From an uncultured Nitrospira sp. (GTDB taxonomy: Bacteria; Nitrospirota; Nitrospiria; Nitrospirales; Nitrospiraceae), in assembly GCA_902500995.1 (NCBI GenBank), contig CABVSR010000019.1:1-64000 (forward strand): a DNA stretch of 64,000 nucleotides. Direction: 5' to 3'. A program made the position numbers and the translations under genes. The notes under the pieces were generated by a model, which worked only from the letters and a program-made list of their open reading frames with translations, made no database searches and was not told the DNA's origin. This document shows, one piece after another, positions 26,431 to 35,724 of the stretch. Within the stretch, counting starts at the first letter, position 1. Each line of letters begins with the position of its first letter.

Positions 26431-26715
26431 ATGCCGACAGCTGCCAGGACTACCAAAGGTCGAACCAGAGCCTCAATGCCCGAGCCGATTCTTCCGCCTC
26501 GCAAGCGGCGTCCGGAAGCACTGACCACACGCGAACAGGAAATCCTGGAGCTGATTTGGACCGGCTTTAAAAATAAGGAAATCGCCCAGCGACTCAAAAT
26601 CAGCGTGAAGACCGTCGAGGCGCACCGGGCCAATATGATGAAGAAGATCCGGGTCTCCAACACCGCCCAGTTGCTCAAGGCCGCCATTCAAGGGAAAATG
26701 CTCAAGCTCCGGTAA
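26431..26715 (+). CDS. Stand-alone LuxR/GerE-type HTH regulator
   Basis: A 94-residue protein with a basic N-terminal tail and one LuxR-type HTH (31-88): LTTREQEILELIWTGFKNKE, then IAQRLKISVKTVEAHRANMM. No receiver or ligand domain is present, as in Bacillus GerE. ATG 26431 has GGAG eight bases upstream; an upstream TTG at 26368 has none. A near-consensus promoter precedes it. It is divergent from pilD with several palindromes between them, so control of the pilus genes is a reasonable hypothesis. It converges on rlmB with 15 bases between. Confidence 0.88.
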   Translation: MPTAARTTKGRTRASMPEPILPPRKRRPEALTTREQEILELIWTGFKNKEIAQRLKISVKTVEAHRANMMKKIRVSNTAQLLKAAIQGKMLKLR

Positions 26716-26730
26716 TCCGCCACCTTCCCT

Positions 26731-27507
26731 TCAGGCTTTCCCCTCTCTTCGTTCCCGACGCTGACGCACAGCCTCATACAGAACGACGGCCGCCGAAGCA
26801 GAGACATTGAGCGAGCTGACCTTTCCCAACATGGGAATATGGGCCGCGTCGTCGCACGCGCCTCGGACGCCCGGACGCACGCCCTTGCCTTCTCCGCCGA
26901 AGACAAGGGCAACAGGCCCTCGGAAGTCCAGTTGCGTGTAGGCCTTCGGCGCGTCCGCATCCAGCGCATAGACCCACAGGCCGGACTGTTGCAGGCGCTC
27001 AATCCATCGTGACAGGTTGGGAACTCGGCCGACTGGGATATAGTCAACCGCGCCGGCTGATGCCTTGGCCACTACACTCGTCAGTCCCACCGCGCGGCGT
27101 TCGGGAATAAACACTCCTTGCACTCCTGACGCTTCAGCCGTCCGGAGAATGGCTCCCAGATTGTGAGGATCTTCGACGCCGTCGAGCAGTACCAAGAGAG
27201 CAGTCTGGCCGGGCGTCTGCGCCGAACTGACAATCGTATCCGGATCGGCATAGGACTTCGCAGCCACCATGCCGATCACGCCTTGGTGGTGACCGGCGGG
27301 AACAAGCCGATCGAAGGCCGCGCGTGGTTCAACATACACGGGCACGCGCTGTTCCCTGGCTAACCGGACGATTTCTCCGAACTGCCGATCAGTCGCCAAC
27401 ACGAGCAGCCGTTGAAGAGGGCGGGCGCCGGCACGAAGGGCTTCACGCACGGCATGCAGGCCGTAAATCACCTCCGGCGGATTATCGTTTCCAGCGGCTG
27501 GTGCCAT
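26731..27507 (-). CDS. rlmB: 23S rRNA (guanosine-2'-O-)-methyltransferase RlmB (TrmH/SpoU family)
   Basis: A 258-residue SPOUT methyltransferase with the N-terminal substrate-binding part (VIYGLHAVREALRAG) and the three SPOUT motifs: LLDGVEDPHNLGAILRTAEA, VFGGEGKGVRP and IPMLGKVSSLNVSASAAVVL. RlmB methylates G2251 of 23S rRNA in E. coli; a closely related TrmH-type target cannot be excluded. ATG 27507 lies inside the 3' end of cysS, with GAGGA about eight bases upstream, so the pair is translationally linked. Confidence 0.92.
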   Translation of the reverse strand: MAPAAGNDNPPEVIYGLHAVREALRAGARPLQRLLVLATDRQFGEIVRLAREQRVPVYVEPRAAFDRLVPAGHHQGVIGMVAAKSYADPDTIVSSAQTPGQTALLVLLDGVEDPHNLGAILRTAEASGVQGVFIPERRAVGLTSVVAKASAGAVDYIPVGRVPNLSRWIERLQQSGLWVYALDADAPKAYTQLDFRGPVALVFGGEGKGVRPGVRGACDDAAHIPMLGKVSSLNVSASAAVVLYEAVRQRRERREGKA

Positions 27508-28942
27508 CGGGGCGGTCCTCGATTGTAATGCCCTCTGCGGCCAACTCCGCTCGGAGCTGGTCCGCCAGCGCATAATTCTTGGATTGTTTTGCCGCCAGTC
27601 GAGCAGCAATTTTTCCCGCGATCTCGTCGTCCGACAGGATGTTCGCTAAGGCACCTCGGACGCCAGAACCTTCGTCTGCTTTCTGCCGTTTAAACTGCCA
27701 CTGGTCGGGCTGTAATAACCCCAGCACCGATCCCAACGAGCGAAACTCGTCGCGCACGGCACGCCGCCCCTGAGCAGACAGACCGGCTTCCAACGCTTTG
27801 TTTGCTTCGCAACGCAACTTCTGCAGCGTGGCGATCGCATTGGGCGTATTCAGATCATCGTCCATGGCCTCAACAAACGCCTGCCTTGTCCGGGTGTTCG
27901 CCTCGCGCATATGTTCATCCGCCGCACCATGAGCAGGAGCCGGCTCTTTGAGTCGTTCAAAGAGGTCATACAATCCATTCAAGGCGTTTTTGGCTTCCGC
28001 CAGGCTTTGGTCGGAAAAATCAAGCGGGCTTCGGTAGTGCGTAGAGAGCAGAAAATAGCGCAGCATCTCGCCGGTCACCGCATCGGGCCATTCGGACTTG
28101 TCGAAAATTTCGCGGATAGTAAAAAAATTCCCCAACGACTTGGACATCTTCTCTTGATTGATCTGCACAAAGCCGTTATGCACCCAATAGCGCGCAAACT
28201 CCTTGCCGGTCGCGCCGCAGGATTGCGCAATTTCGTTTTCATGGTGCGGGAAAATAAGATCCATGCCCCCGCCGTGAATGTCGAAGGTTTCACCCAGATG
28301 CCGCATCGCCATGGCCGAACACTCGATATGCCACCCGGGGCGACCAGGGCCCCAGGGGCTGTCCCAAGATGGTTCACCAGGCTTGCTGCCTTTCCAGAGG
28401 GCAAAATCCATGGGGTGGCGTTTGCGCTCATCCACATCCACGCGCGCGCCCGCCTGCAAATCATCACGCTTTCGTTTGGAAAGGCGGCCGTACATCGGAT
28501 ACCGGTCCACTTCGAAATAGACATCTCCCTCGACACGATAGGCCATCCCCTTAGCCACCAAGGTCTCGACCAGGGCGACGATGTCGGCCATGTGCTCTGT
28601 GGCCCGCGGCTCCAGGGTGGCCCGCCGAACCCCGAGGCGATCCATGTCGTCGTAATAGGCCTTGATGTACGTCGCCGTAATTTGGTCGCAGCTCACGCCC
28701 TGTTCAGTCGCCCGCTTGATGATCTTGTCATCGACATCGGTGAAGTTCTTGGCAAATTCCACGGCAAACCCGGAATATTCCAGGTAGCGCCGGAGCACAT
28801 CGAAGACCAAGGCGCTGCGGGCGTGCCCGATATGAGAATAATCGTAGACCGTCACCCCGCACACATACATGCGGACCTTGCCCGGCACCATCGATTCGAA
28901 CGGCTCCTTGCTTCCGGTCAACGTATTATAGACACGCAACAT
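27482..28942 (-). CDS. cysS: Cysteinyl-tRNA synthetase
   Basis: A 486-residue class I synthetase. YVCGVTVYDYSHIGHAR contains the zinc Cys and the HIGH motif, KMSKSLGN is the KMSKS loop, and HIECSAMAMRHLGE and PHHENE provide the other zinc ligands. The C-terminal DALR-type region is complete. It is downstream of the dedA gene by six bases and overlaps rlmB by 26. Confidence 0.97.
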   Translation of the reverse strand: MLRVYNTLTGSKEPFESMVPGKVRMYVCGVTVYDYSHIGHARSALVFDVLRRYLEYSGFAVEFAKNFTDVDDKIIKRATEQGVSCDQITATYIKAYYDDMDRLGVRRATLEPRATEHMADIVALVETLVAKGMAYRVEGDVYFEVDRYPMYGRLSKRKRDDLQAGARVDVDERKRHPMDFALWKGSKPGEPSWDSPWGPGRPGWHIECSAMAMRHLGETFDIHGGGMDLIFPHHENEIAQSCGATGKEFARYWVHNGFVQINQEKMSKSLGNFFTIREIFDKSEWPDAVTGEMLRYFLLSTHYRSPLDFSDQSLAEAKNALNGLYDLFERLKEPAPAHGAADEHMREANTRTRQAFVEAMDDDLNTPNAIATLQKLRCEANKALEAGLSAQGRRAVRDEFRSLGSVLGLLQPDQWQFKRQKADEGSGVRGALANILSDDEIAGKIAARLAAKQSKNYALADQLRAELAAEGITIEDRPDGTSRWKR

Positions 28943-28948
28943 GATGTG

Positions 28949-29587
28949 TCATTGCTCCAGAGACGGCCGGCGCTTCGGCCAATGCGACCAGATGAAATAG
29001 CCGAGCCCCGTGGCGAGAAAGAAGCCGATCACCAGATCCGCGTGATGGAAATACTGGTGCAATTCATTCCAATGTTCTCCCATCTTCAATCCCACGTAGG
29101 CCAGCGCATAACAGAAGGGCACCGCCCCGACAAACGAATAGAGCACAAACTTTTTGATGTCCATGCGTGCAATGCCCGCGGGCAGAGAGATGAACGTGCG
29201 GACGACAGGCAGCAATCGGCCGATTAGCACCGCCCACTCTCCATGTTTCGCAAACCAGCGGTCGGCAACGTCCATATCGTGCTGGGACACGAGAAAATAC
29301 CGCCCGTACCGCTCGACAAACGGCCGCCCGCCCCACACTCCAACATAGTAGGCCACTAGGGAGCCCAGCACGTTTCCAATCGCGCCGGCCAGCGTCACAC
29401 CCAGCATCGAAAACTGGCCTGTGAAAACCAAGTAGCCCGAAAACGGCATAATGATTTCACTTGGCAGGGGAATGCAGGCGCTTTCGATCGCCATCGTCAA
29501 CACGATACCGGTGTAGCCCAACGTCGAAATAGTGGCAATGACGAATCGGCCGAGGACTTCGATCACCCACTCGATCAGTGCGGTCAC
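28949..29587 (-). CDS. DedA family membrane protein
   Basis: A 212-residue polytopic protein of the DedA/SNARE-associated (VTT domain) family. It shows ESACIPLPSEIIMPFSGYL, then AGAIGNVLGSLVAYYVG with reentrant-loop character, and the hallmark GRLLPVVRTFISLPAG with the key Arg residues. Members act as lipid transporters, for example recycling undecaprenyl phosphate, and maintain the proton motive force. It overlaps surE by four bases (ATGA). Confidence 0.93.
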   Translation of the reverse strand: MTALIEWVIEVLGRFVIATISTLGYTGIVLTMAIESACIPLPSEIIMPFSGYLVFTGQFSMLGVTLAGAIGNVLGSLVAYYVGVWGGRPFVERYGRYFLVSQHDMDVADRWFAKHGEWAVLIGRLLPVVRTFISLPAGIARMDIKKFVLYSFVGAVPFCYALAYVGLKMGEHWNELHQYFHHADLVIGFFLATGLGYFIWSHWPKRRPSLEQ

Positions 29588-30399
29588 GCGCGAGACCTCC
29601 TCTGAGAACGCGTGCGCGCCGCCGCCCTCGTCGCAGGCAATTTGGAGAGCGACCGTTCCCAGGCCTTAAAGTGTTCGAGCATGGCGTGATACGTCGTGTC
29701 GAGATGGATCGGGGTCACGGACACCATGCGGCGCTCCAAGGCCTCATGATCGGCGTCCTGCTTGCGGCTCCATGATTGACGCGTCCCCGCAATCCAATAA
29801 TATTTTCGCCCCCTGGGATCGACTTTTTCGACAATCGGATTCGTGAAACGACGCCGGCTCAAACTGGTGACCTTTACGCCCTTGATGGAGCGTAACGGGA
29901 CATCGGGGATATTCACATTCAAAATGGTTTCCACCGGCAAGCCGTGCTGCAGCACTTGCGCCGCCACTCGAGCCGCATACCTCGCCCCGACCTCGAACCG
30001 GAACGTCGCGCCGCCTTCCTGCGACACCGCCACCGACGGAATGCCGAGGATCGTCCCCTCTAAGGCGCCCGAGACCGTACCGGAATACATGACATCATCC
30101 CCGAGATTGACGCCGCGATTAATCCCCGAGAGAATCAGGGCCGGAGGTCCCGGCAGGACTTTCACCAGTGCGAGATTGACACAATCCACCGGTGTTCCAT
30201 TCACCATAAATACACGGGTGGCCATTTTGGTGATGCGGAGCGGCTTGTGCAAGGTGACCGCATGTCCCACTGCGGTTCGCTCACGGTCCGGGGCAACCAC
30301 CCACACTTCCCCCAGCGGGGCGAGTGCAGCCGCGAGGGCATGAATTCCGGGAGAGGCAATCCCGTCGTCGTTGGTGACCAGAATCCTGACGCGCGCCAC
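29584..30399 (-). CDS. surE: 5'/3'-nucleotidase SurE
   Basis: A 271-residue phosphatase with the SurE opening RILVTNDDGI, in which the Asp pair binds metal, and DRERTAVGHAVTLH, NGTPVDCVNLAL and LSGINRGVNLGDDVMYSGTV in order. It dephosphorylates nucleoside monophosphates. I chose GTG 30399: AAGGAG lies about five bases upstream, whereas GTG 30405 overlaps that site. The C-terminus ends in an Arg/Ala-rich tail. Confidence 0.95.
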   Translation of the reverse strand: MARVRILVTNDDGIASPGIHALAAALAPLGEVWVVAPDRERTAVGHAVTLHKPLRITKMATRVFMVNGTPVDCVNLALVKVLPGPPALILSGINRGVNLGDDVMYSGTVSGALEGTILGIPSVAVSQEGGATFRFEVGARYAARVAAQVLQHGLPVETILNVNIPDVPLRSIKGVKVTSLSRRRFTNPIVEKVDPRGRKYYWIAGTRQSWSRKQDADHEALERRMVSVTPIHLDTTYHAMLEHFKAWERSLSKLPATRAAARTRSQRRSRA

Positions 30400-30539
30400 A
30401 GACACTCCTTCTGCATGAACATGATCGTGAACGGGGAGGAATGAAACCGTTGTCTCAAGGATGGCGGGAAGAGGTCGAGAAGGTTCACGGATAGGCGAAG
30501 ATCAACTGGAACCCTGCATGATGGACTACATCGTGCCGA

Positions 30540-30616
30540 TGGTCGGGGCGGCGGGATTTGAACCCACGACCCCTCGCACCCCAAGCGAGTGCGCTACCGG
30601 GCTGCGCTACGCCCCG
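30540..30616 (-). tRNA. tRNA-Pro (anticodon GGG)
   Basis: The complement folds into a full cloverleaf: acceptor stem CGGGGCG/CGCCCCG (seven pairs), D-arm with GCGC stems, anticodon stem CTCGC/GCGAG around the loop TTGGGGT, and T-arm with loop TTCAAAT. Loop positions 34-36 read GGG, so it decodes proline CCC and CCU. Discriminator A and the 3' CCA (plus-strand TGG at 30540-30542) are encoded in the DNA. It lies between surE and the merR gene. Confidence 0.96.
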
Positions 30617-30678
30617 ACACGGCCGACATCGATGTGCCCCACACGGTTGGACGCAGCCGCCCGCATCACCGGAACCGT

Positions 30679-31032
30679 TCACGCTGAATGCGAATCGATC
30701 ATTCGGATGATCGCCTGGAGATCGCCTCTGACGCGTTGCGCCAGCTCCTTCCGCGATCCGCTCTTTTTGACGGTGGCCCGTCCACGGCGAGCCCAGTACC
30801 GTTTCACGCCGGCCAGCGTATGCCCTTCATCATAGAGCATCCGCTTGATCTCCAGCACCGTATCCACATCACGTTGAACATACAACCGCTGATTGCCACG
30901 GCTCTTCTTGGGCTTCAGGAAGCTAAATTCCGACTCCCAAAACCGCAAGACATAAGCCGGCAACTTAGAAATCTTGCTGACTTCGCCGATTTTATAAAAA
31001 ACCTTACTTCCCAGTCTGGGATCATTCCCCAT
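30679..31032 (-). CDS. MerR family transcriptional regulator
   Basis: A 117-residue protein with the MerR winged HTH at the N-terminus: [20 protein letters not shown], then [21 protein letters not shown] short, basic C-terminal helix follows, without metal-binding Cys. Small MerR proteins paired with IHF-alpha, as here with 41 bases between, are a common bacterial arrangement. The effector is unknown. GAGGA six bases upstream supports ATG 31032. Confidence 0.9.
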   Translation of the reverse strand: MGNDPRLGSKVFYKIGEVSKISKLPAYVLRFWESEFSFLKPKKSRGNQRLYVQRDVDTVLEIKRMLYDEGHTLAGVKRYWARRGRATVKKSGSRKELAQRVRGDLQAIIRMIDSHSA

Positions 31033-31073
31033 GACCGGTCCTCATGCTGCTTGTGCTCGTGGCAAGGTAGCGA

Positions 31074-31349
31074 CTAGGAGTTTACGTATTTTTTAAAGAC
31101 CTGACTGGGCCGAAACGTCACCACGCGACGGGGGGTAATGCCGATTTCTTCGCCGGTTCGCGGATTACGTCCTTTGCGTGCCCCTTTGCTTCGCACGACA
31201 AAATTTCCAAACCCTGCAATTTTGACTGCGTCGCCCTTCTGCAGCACTCCCTTGAGTAGATTGAGCACGAGTTCGACGATATCAGCTGCATCGTTTTTGG
31301 ACACTCCGACCTGTTTGAAGATTTCGTTCGCGATATCCGCCTTTCTCAT
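31074..31349 (-). CDS. ihfA: Integration host factor alpha/HU-family DNA-bending protein
   Basis: A 91-residue DNABII protein. MRKADIANEIFKQVGVSKNDA is the dimerisation helix region, GFGNFVVRSKGARKGRNPRTG is the beta-arm with the intercalating Pro in RNPRTG, and ITPRRVVTFRPSQVFK resembles the IHF-alpha C-terminus. ATG 31349 follows a G-rich ribosome binding site; a start seven codons earlier is unsupported. A promoter with a perfect -35 box lies upstream. Confidence 0.9.
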   Translation of the reverse strand: MRKADIANEIFKQVGVSKNDAADIVELVLNLLKGVLQKGDAVKIAGFGNFVVRSKGARKGRNPRTGEEIGITPRRVVTFRPSQVFKKYVNS

Positions 31350-31432
31350 GCCTTTCCCCCCGCCATCCACTAGAGTCGTTCCTTAGGAAGTGCTTGTTGG
31401 TGTCGAGCGTCCAAGACACAGAATTTCCCCAT

Positions 31433-31461
31433 AAGTTACGTGAGGTTATCTGGGCTGTCAA
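31433..31461 (-). promoter_or_regulatory. Sigma-70 promoter for ihfA-merR
   Basis: On the minus strand TTGACA (31461-31456) is followed after 17 bases by TAACTT (31438-31433). The -35 box is perfect; the -10 box is weak. Transcription would begin about 75 bases before ihfA and separate it from the amino-acid operon upstream. Confidence 0.5.
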
Positions 31462-31494
31462 GGATTATGTGTGCCACGTGGAGGTAAAACAACT

Positions 31495-33138
31495 TCAGCG
31501 ACCGGCAAGAAGCAATTTGTACTCGATGCTATCGGCCAACGCCTGCCAACTGGCTTCCATGATATTTTCCGAGACCCCCACCGTCCCCCATTTGTCCTTG
31601 TGATCGCCCGATTCAATGAGGACGCGCACCTTTGATTCCGTACCCTTGTCGGCGGACAGTACCCGCACCTTGTAGTCGAGGAGTTTGACCTCCCGCAGTT
31701 GCGGATAAAACTTCTCCAATGCTTTCCTCAAGGCATGGTCCAGCGCATTCACCGGTCCGGCTCCCACAGCAGCCGTATGTTCGACGACGTCTCCCACCTT
31801 CACCATGACTGTCGCTTCCGACAGCAAGAGCCCGTGTTCCTGTTTCTTTTCGACGATCACCCGGAAGCCCAGCAACTGAAAAGACGGGCGATGACTCCCC
31901 ATCGCTTTGCGCATCAACAATTCAAAGGACCCTTCGGCGCCTTCAAATTGATAGCCCTGACTTTCGCGCTCCTTCAGCGTCTCGACGAGCTCCTGGAGCT
32001 TCGCATGATTTTTGGTCAACGAAATGCCATAGGCTTCGACCTTCTCCATCAAGCCGCTGCGTCCCGCATAATCGGACACCAGAATGCGGCGGCGGTTTCC
32101 GACGACGGCAGGATCGATGTGTTCGTAGGTCGCGGCATTCTTGAGGACGGCATGGATATGCACGCCGCCCTTGTGCGCAAAGGCCGCATCGCCGACATAG
32201 GGCTGGCGCTTGTTCGGCATCAGATTGGCAATTTCCGTCACGAATCCCGAGACGTCCTTCAGCCGCGTCAGTTTATTGCCGAGGGCCGGGCGCTGCATTT
32301 TCAGCTGGAGATTGGGGATGATGGAGCAGAGATTCGCATTGCCGCACCGCTCGCCGATGCCGTTGATCGTACCCTGCACCTGTAGAATCCCGGACTCCAC
32401 GGCGACGAGTGAATTCGCCACCGCCATTTCGCTGTCGTTATGCGCGTGAATGCCCAAGGGGACGGGGCACTCCTGCTTGACCACCCGGCAAATTTCCCGA
32501 ATCTCCCACGGCATCGTACCGCCGTTCGTATCGCACAGAATAACGCGCTCGGCACCGCCCGCAATGGCTCGACGAATGGTCTGCAGCGCATAATCGGGAT
32601 TGGCCTTATACCCGTCGAAAAAATGTTCCGCGTCATAAAACACGCGCCGATCCTTGGAGCGCAGATAATGAATGGAGTCTTCGATGAGCTCCAAATTCTT
32701 CGCGAGCGCAATGCCTAGGGCATCGGTCACCTGGAACGACCAACTCTTCCCGAACAGCGTGATAGTCGGGGTGCCCGAATCCAGCAACGCCTGAAGATTT
32801 TTGTCTTTCCGTACCGGATTGCTGGCTTTCCGCGTCGAGCCGAACGCCACGACGGTGGCATTCCGAAACGGAATGGTTTTGATTTGCCTGAAGAACTCAA
32901 TGTCCTTCGGGTTTGCCCCCGGCCATCCTCCCTCGATGAAGTGCACACCGAGTTCATCGAGCTGCTGCGCGACGCGAAGCTTATCCTCTACGGAGAAGCT
33001 CACGTCCTCCGCCTGAGCCCCGTCACGCAACGTCGTGTCGTAGATTTCCAAGGCGGAGGTCTGCGCGGCGGTGAGCGCCGGCAGGTGAGTCGATTCCTGA
33101 TCGGAGGATCGGCGCGATGCTGTCGTTCGACGTTTCAT
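31495..33138 (-). CDS. cimA: (R)-citramalate synthase
   Basis: A 547-residue DRE-TIM metallolyase-type acyltransferase. EIYDTTLRDGAQAEDVSFS opens the catalytic barrel, followed by EGGWPGANPKD, GIHAHNDSEMAVANSL and NGIGERCGNANL; a LeuA-type allosteric domain occupies the last about 130 residues. The EGGWPGANPKD segment and the length match CimA rather than isopropylmalate or homocitrate synthase. It condenses pyruvate and acetyl-CoA, giving a threonine-independent route to isoleucine. ATG 33138 lacks a clear ribosome binding site. It lies 77 bases after lysC on the same strand. Confidence 0.93.
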   Translation of the reverse strand: MKRRTTASRRSSDQESTHLPALTAAQTSALEIYDTTLRDGAQAEDVSFSVEDKLRVAQQLDELGVHFIEGGWPGANPKDIEFFRQIKTIPFRNATVVAFGSTRKASNPVRKDKNLQALLDSGTPTITLFGKSWSFQVTDALGIALAKNLELIEDSIHYLRSKDRRVFYDAEHFFDGYKANPDYALQTIRRAIAGGAERVILCDTNGGTMPWEIREICRVVKQECPVPLGIHAHNDSEMAVANSLVAVESGILQVQGTINGIGERCGNANLCSIIPNLQLKMQRPALGNKLTRLKDVSGFVTEIANLMPNKRQPYVGDAAFAHKGGVHIHAVLKNAATYEHIDPAVVGNRRRILVSDYAGRSGLMEKVEAYGISLTKNHAKLQELVETLKERESQGYQFEGAEGSFELLMRKAMGSHRPSFQLLGFRVIVEKKQEHGLLLSEATVMVKVGDVVEHTAAVGAGPVNALDHALRKALEKFYPQLREVKLLDYKVRVLSADKGTESKVRVLIESGDHKDKWGTVGVSENIMEASWQALADSIEYKLLLAGR

Positions 33139-33214
33139 AAATATGCGCGTTAATCGGCGTTGGGTGACGTGTCGAGGAGCCCGCTTGGCCGGCGGACCTG
33201 TTCCACCATGGCCG

Positions 33215-34450
33215 TCAGCCGAGGGCCGGCGTCGTGACGCGATCCAGACCGAACGCCGTATGGAGCGTCCGCATGGCCAGTTCCAGATATTTCTCCTCGA
33301 TGACACAAGAGATTTTGATTTCCGATGTGCTGATCATCATGATATTGACGCCCTCGCGCGACAGCACCTCGAACATTTTCGCCGCCACCCCGGAATGAGA
33401 CCGCATGCCCACTCCGATCAGCGACACTTTGGCAATGGATTCGGTCACTGCCACCGATCGCGCACCGATTTCCTGAGACAATCGCTGTACGAGATCAACG
33501 GCCTGGCGCAGATCCGGCTTCGGCACCGTAAACGAAATGTCGGTCATGGACGCCTGGCTGACGTTTTGAATAATCATATCCACGACGATATTGGCATTGG
33601 CCACCGCACTGAATACCCGCGCGGCGATTCCGGGGCGATCGGGCACACCCACAATCGTGATCTTGGCCTGATTACGGTCCCCCGTCACACCCGATACCAT
33701 GACCCCTTCCATATCGGCATCTTCACGTGTCACGAGTGTTCCCTTTCCTTCCTTGAAGCTTGAATTGACCTCCACCGGAACGGAATATTTGGCGGCAAAT
33801 TCAACCGAGCGGCTCTGTAACACCTTGGCGCCGAGGCTCGCCATTTCCAGCATCTCCTCATACGAAATCTTCTCGAGGCGCCGCGCGGCCGGTACGATAT
33901 TGGGATCGGCCGTATAGACCCCGTCGACATCCGTATAAATAATGCAGCGATCGGCTTTCAATGCCGCCGCCAACGCCACTGCGGTCAAATCAGATCCTCC
34001 GCGACCCAACGTCGTGACATCCGAACTGGCGTTAATCCCCTGAAACCCGGCGACAACCGGAACAACGCCTCCGGCCAGAGCCTCTTTGATGCGTTCGGCC
34101 GTGACACGGGAAATTCTCGCCTTGGTATGTGCGCTGTCGGTATGAATGCCGACCTGCCGGCCCGTGAAGGAACGGGCGTTGACGCCTCGCCCCCGGAGCT
34201 CCATGGCCAATAGGGCAATGGTCACCCGTTCTCCCGTGGACAGCAGCATGTCCAGCTCGCGCTCATCCGGGGAGCTGGTCGCCTCATGCGCCAACTTGAG
34301 CAGTCGATCCGTTTCGCCGCTCATGGCCGACAGCACCACGACCACCTGATGCCCGTCTTTCTGCGCGCGGGCAACCCGTTCGGCAACGCGATGAATCCGC
34401 TCAATATTCCCGACCGAGGTACCGCCGTATTTTTGAACGATCAGTGCCAC
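33215..34450 (-). CDS. lysC: Aspartate kinase
   Basis: A 411-residue enzyme starting [11 protein letters not shown], with [35 protein letters not shown] and the EVNSSFKEG segment. Two C-terminal ACT domains (about 265-411) are the usual feedback site. It phosphorylates aspartate, the first step toward lysine, threonine and methionine. The start is GTG at 34450 with GGAG ten bases upstream. Only five bases separate it from the upstream iPGM-like gene. Confidence 0.96.
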   Translation of the reverse strand: MALIVQKYGGTSVGNIERIHRVAERVARAQKDGHQVVVVLSAMSGETDRLLKLAHEATSSPDERELDMLLSTGERVTIALLAMELRGRGVNARSFTGRQVGIHTDSAHTKARISRVTAERIKEALAGGVVPVVAGFQGINASSDVTTLGRGGSDLTAVALAAALKADRCIIYTDVDGVYTADPNIVPAARRLEKISYEEMLEMASLGAKVLQSRSVEFAAKYSVPVEVNSSFKEGKGTLVTREDADMEGVMVSGVTGDRNQAKITIVGVPDRPGIAARVFSAVANANIVVDMIIQNVSQASMTDISFTVPKPDLRQAVDLVQRLSQEIGARSVAVTESIAKVSLIGVGMRSHSGVAAKMFEVLSREGVNIMMISTSEIKISCVIEEKYLELAMRTLHTAFGLDRVTTPALG

Positions 34451-34455
34451 AACCT

Positions 34456-35706
34456 TTACGCTCCGCGAGGGAATAACCGCAGCATCAGCTTGGTGGCATC
34501 ACGAGGCGCGGATCCGGCGATGGTCTTGTCCTGCTCGTGAAAGCGGGTCTCCGAGCCGCCCGGCGATTCAGCACCACTGTCGCACAAGGCATACAAAATC
34601 GGCGGGACCTCTGACCCATGCCCTTTCGCCAAACCGGGATCGCAGACCACCAGCAGCCGGTACGCCGGATACTTTGCCAAGGCCGCCACGATCGGCCCGA
34701 TCACCTGGGCATCGAACCGTTCGATGGCCCGCACCTTGTCATGGACATCGGTCGCGTGCAGCACATCGTCCGACAAACCGGCATGGAGATAGACGAAATC
34801 TTTTTTCGCCAACTCTTGAGCGACCGCATTCACACAGCCGGCGAATGTGTCCGATTCATCGCCATTGTCGGGAGGCAGCTCGGCCGCCTCCAATCCGGCG
34901 CACAAGCCGACTCCACGGTGCACATCACTGGCCGACACGACGACACCGGTGGTCTGATAGCGCTCGGGCACCGGGGGCCATAGCGGAGCGCGCCCCTGTC
35001 CCCACAACCAGAGACAATTGGCCGGCTTCAGCCCTTCTTGTTCGCGCTCTTCGTTGACCGGATGGTCGCGAAGAATAAAGAACGACGCGTCCATGATTTT
35101 CCGCAACACGTCAGCGCCATCCCCGGCCGGCAATGCCTCGGCGATCGATCGTCCGACTAGCTGCTGTGGATCGACACAGGTCGCGCGCGATTTTCCTCCG
35201 ACCCATACCATTAAGTGCCGATGACCGGAACCAGGATAAAATTGAATACTCTCCGACCCCAGCTGTTCGTTGACGGCTTCCACTAACTCCCGGGCTTGTT
35301 CCGTTTCAATGAGCCCGGCGGTCGCATCTTCCATGACCACATGCGGCCCCAGTTTCTTGATGTCGAGGGCGCGGTCCTTCCCGGCGGAGGCGGATTCGCC
35401 TCGTACCGTGACCATTGTGCAACGGAACACGACATCCTGCTCACCCACCGTCACCCCGAGGCCTGCGGCTTCCAGAGGACCAGGCCCGGGATAATACTTC
35501 TTAGGATCGTACCCCAGGACGGCAACCGCGGTGACATCGCTGCCCGTGGTGCCCGCGTCGGAAGGCAGGCTTAACAGTCCCACTTCTGCGCGCTGAGCGA
35601 TCTGATCAAGATACGGCGTCTTGGCCGCCTGGAGAGGCGTGCACCCGCCGAGTTCAGCACAGGCAAGGTCAGCCATCCCGTCGGCATGCAGGATCAAATA
35701 TTTCAT
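34456..35706 (-). CDS. Archaeal-type iPGM (ApgM) superfamily protein, proposed homoserine kinase
   Basis: A 416-residue alkaline-phosphatase-superfamily protein of the cofactor-independent phosphoglycerate mutase (ApgM) type: [10 protein letters not shown] at the N-terminus, the [16 protein letters not shown] segment with the predicted nucleophile Ser, and [21 protein letters not shown]. In true iPGMs the C-terminal metal motif reads Asp-His; here it is CDPG with Pro357 after Asp356, and His363 follows. A family of such proteins in threonine operons has been proposed to be homoserine kinases. Its position between thrC and lysC, with no thrB in sight, fits that proposal. A mutase role is the alternative. 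AGGA lies eight bases upstream. Confidence 0.8.
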   Translation of the reverse strand: MKYLILHADGMADLACAELGGCTPLQAAKTPYLDQIAQRAEVGLLSLPSDAGTTGSDVTAVAVLGYDPKKYYPGPGPLEAAGLGVTVGEQDVVFRCTMVTVRGESASAGKDRALDIKKLGPHVVMEDATAGLIETEQARELVEAVNEQLGSESIQFYPGSGHRHLMVWVGGKSRATCVDPQQLVGRSIAEALPAGDGADVLRKIMDASFFILRDHPVNEEREQEGLKPANCLWLWGQGRAPLWPPVPERYQTTGVVVSASDVHRGVGLCAGLEAAELPPDNGDESDTFAGCVNAVAQELAKKDFVYLHAGLSDDVLHATDVHDKVRAIERFDAQVIGPIVAALAKYPAYRLLVVCDPGLAKGHGSEVPPILYALCDSGAESPGGSETRFHEQDKTIAGSAPRDATKLMLRLFPRGA

Positions 35707-35724
35707 GCAATGTTCCTGAGGTAA

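Noticed and set aside
27911-29227. A 438-codon open frame on the plus strand opposite cysS and the DedA gene
   Set aside because: It is antisense to two genes with full catalytic and family motifs, its product is rich in His/Arg with no domain, and no ribosome binding site precedes it. Long antisense frames are expected in GC-rich genes.
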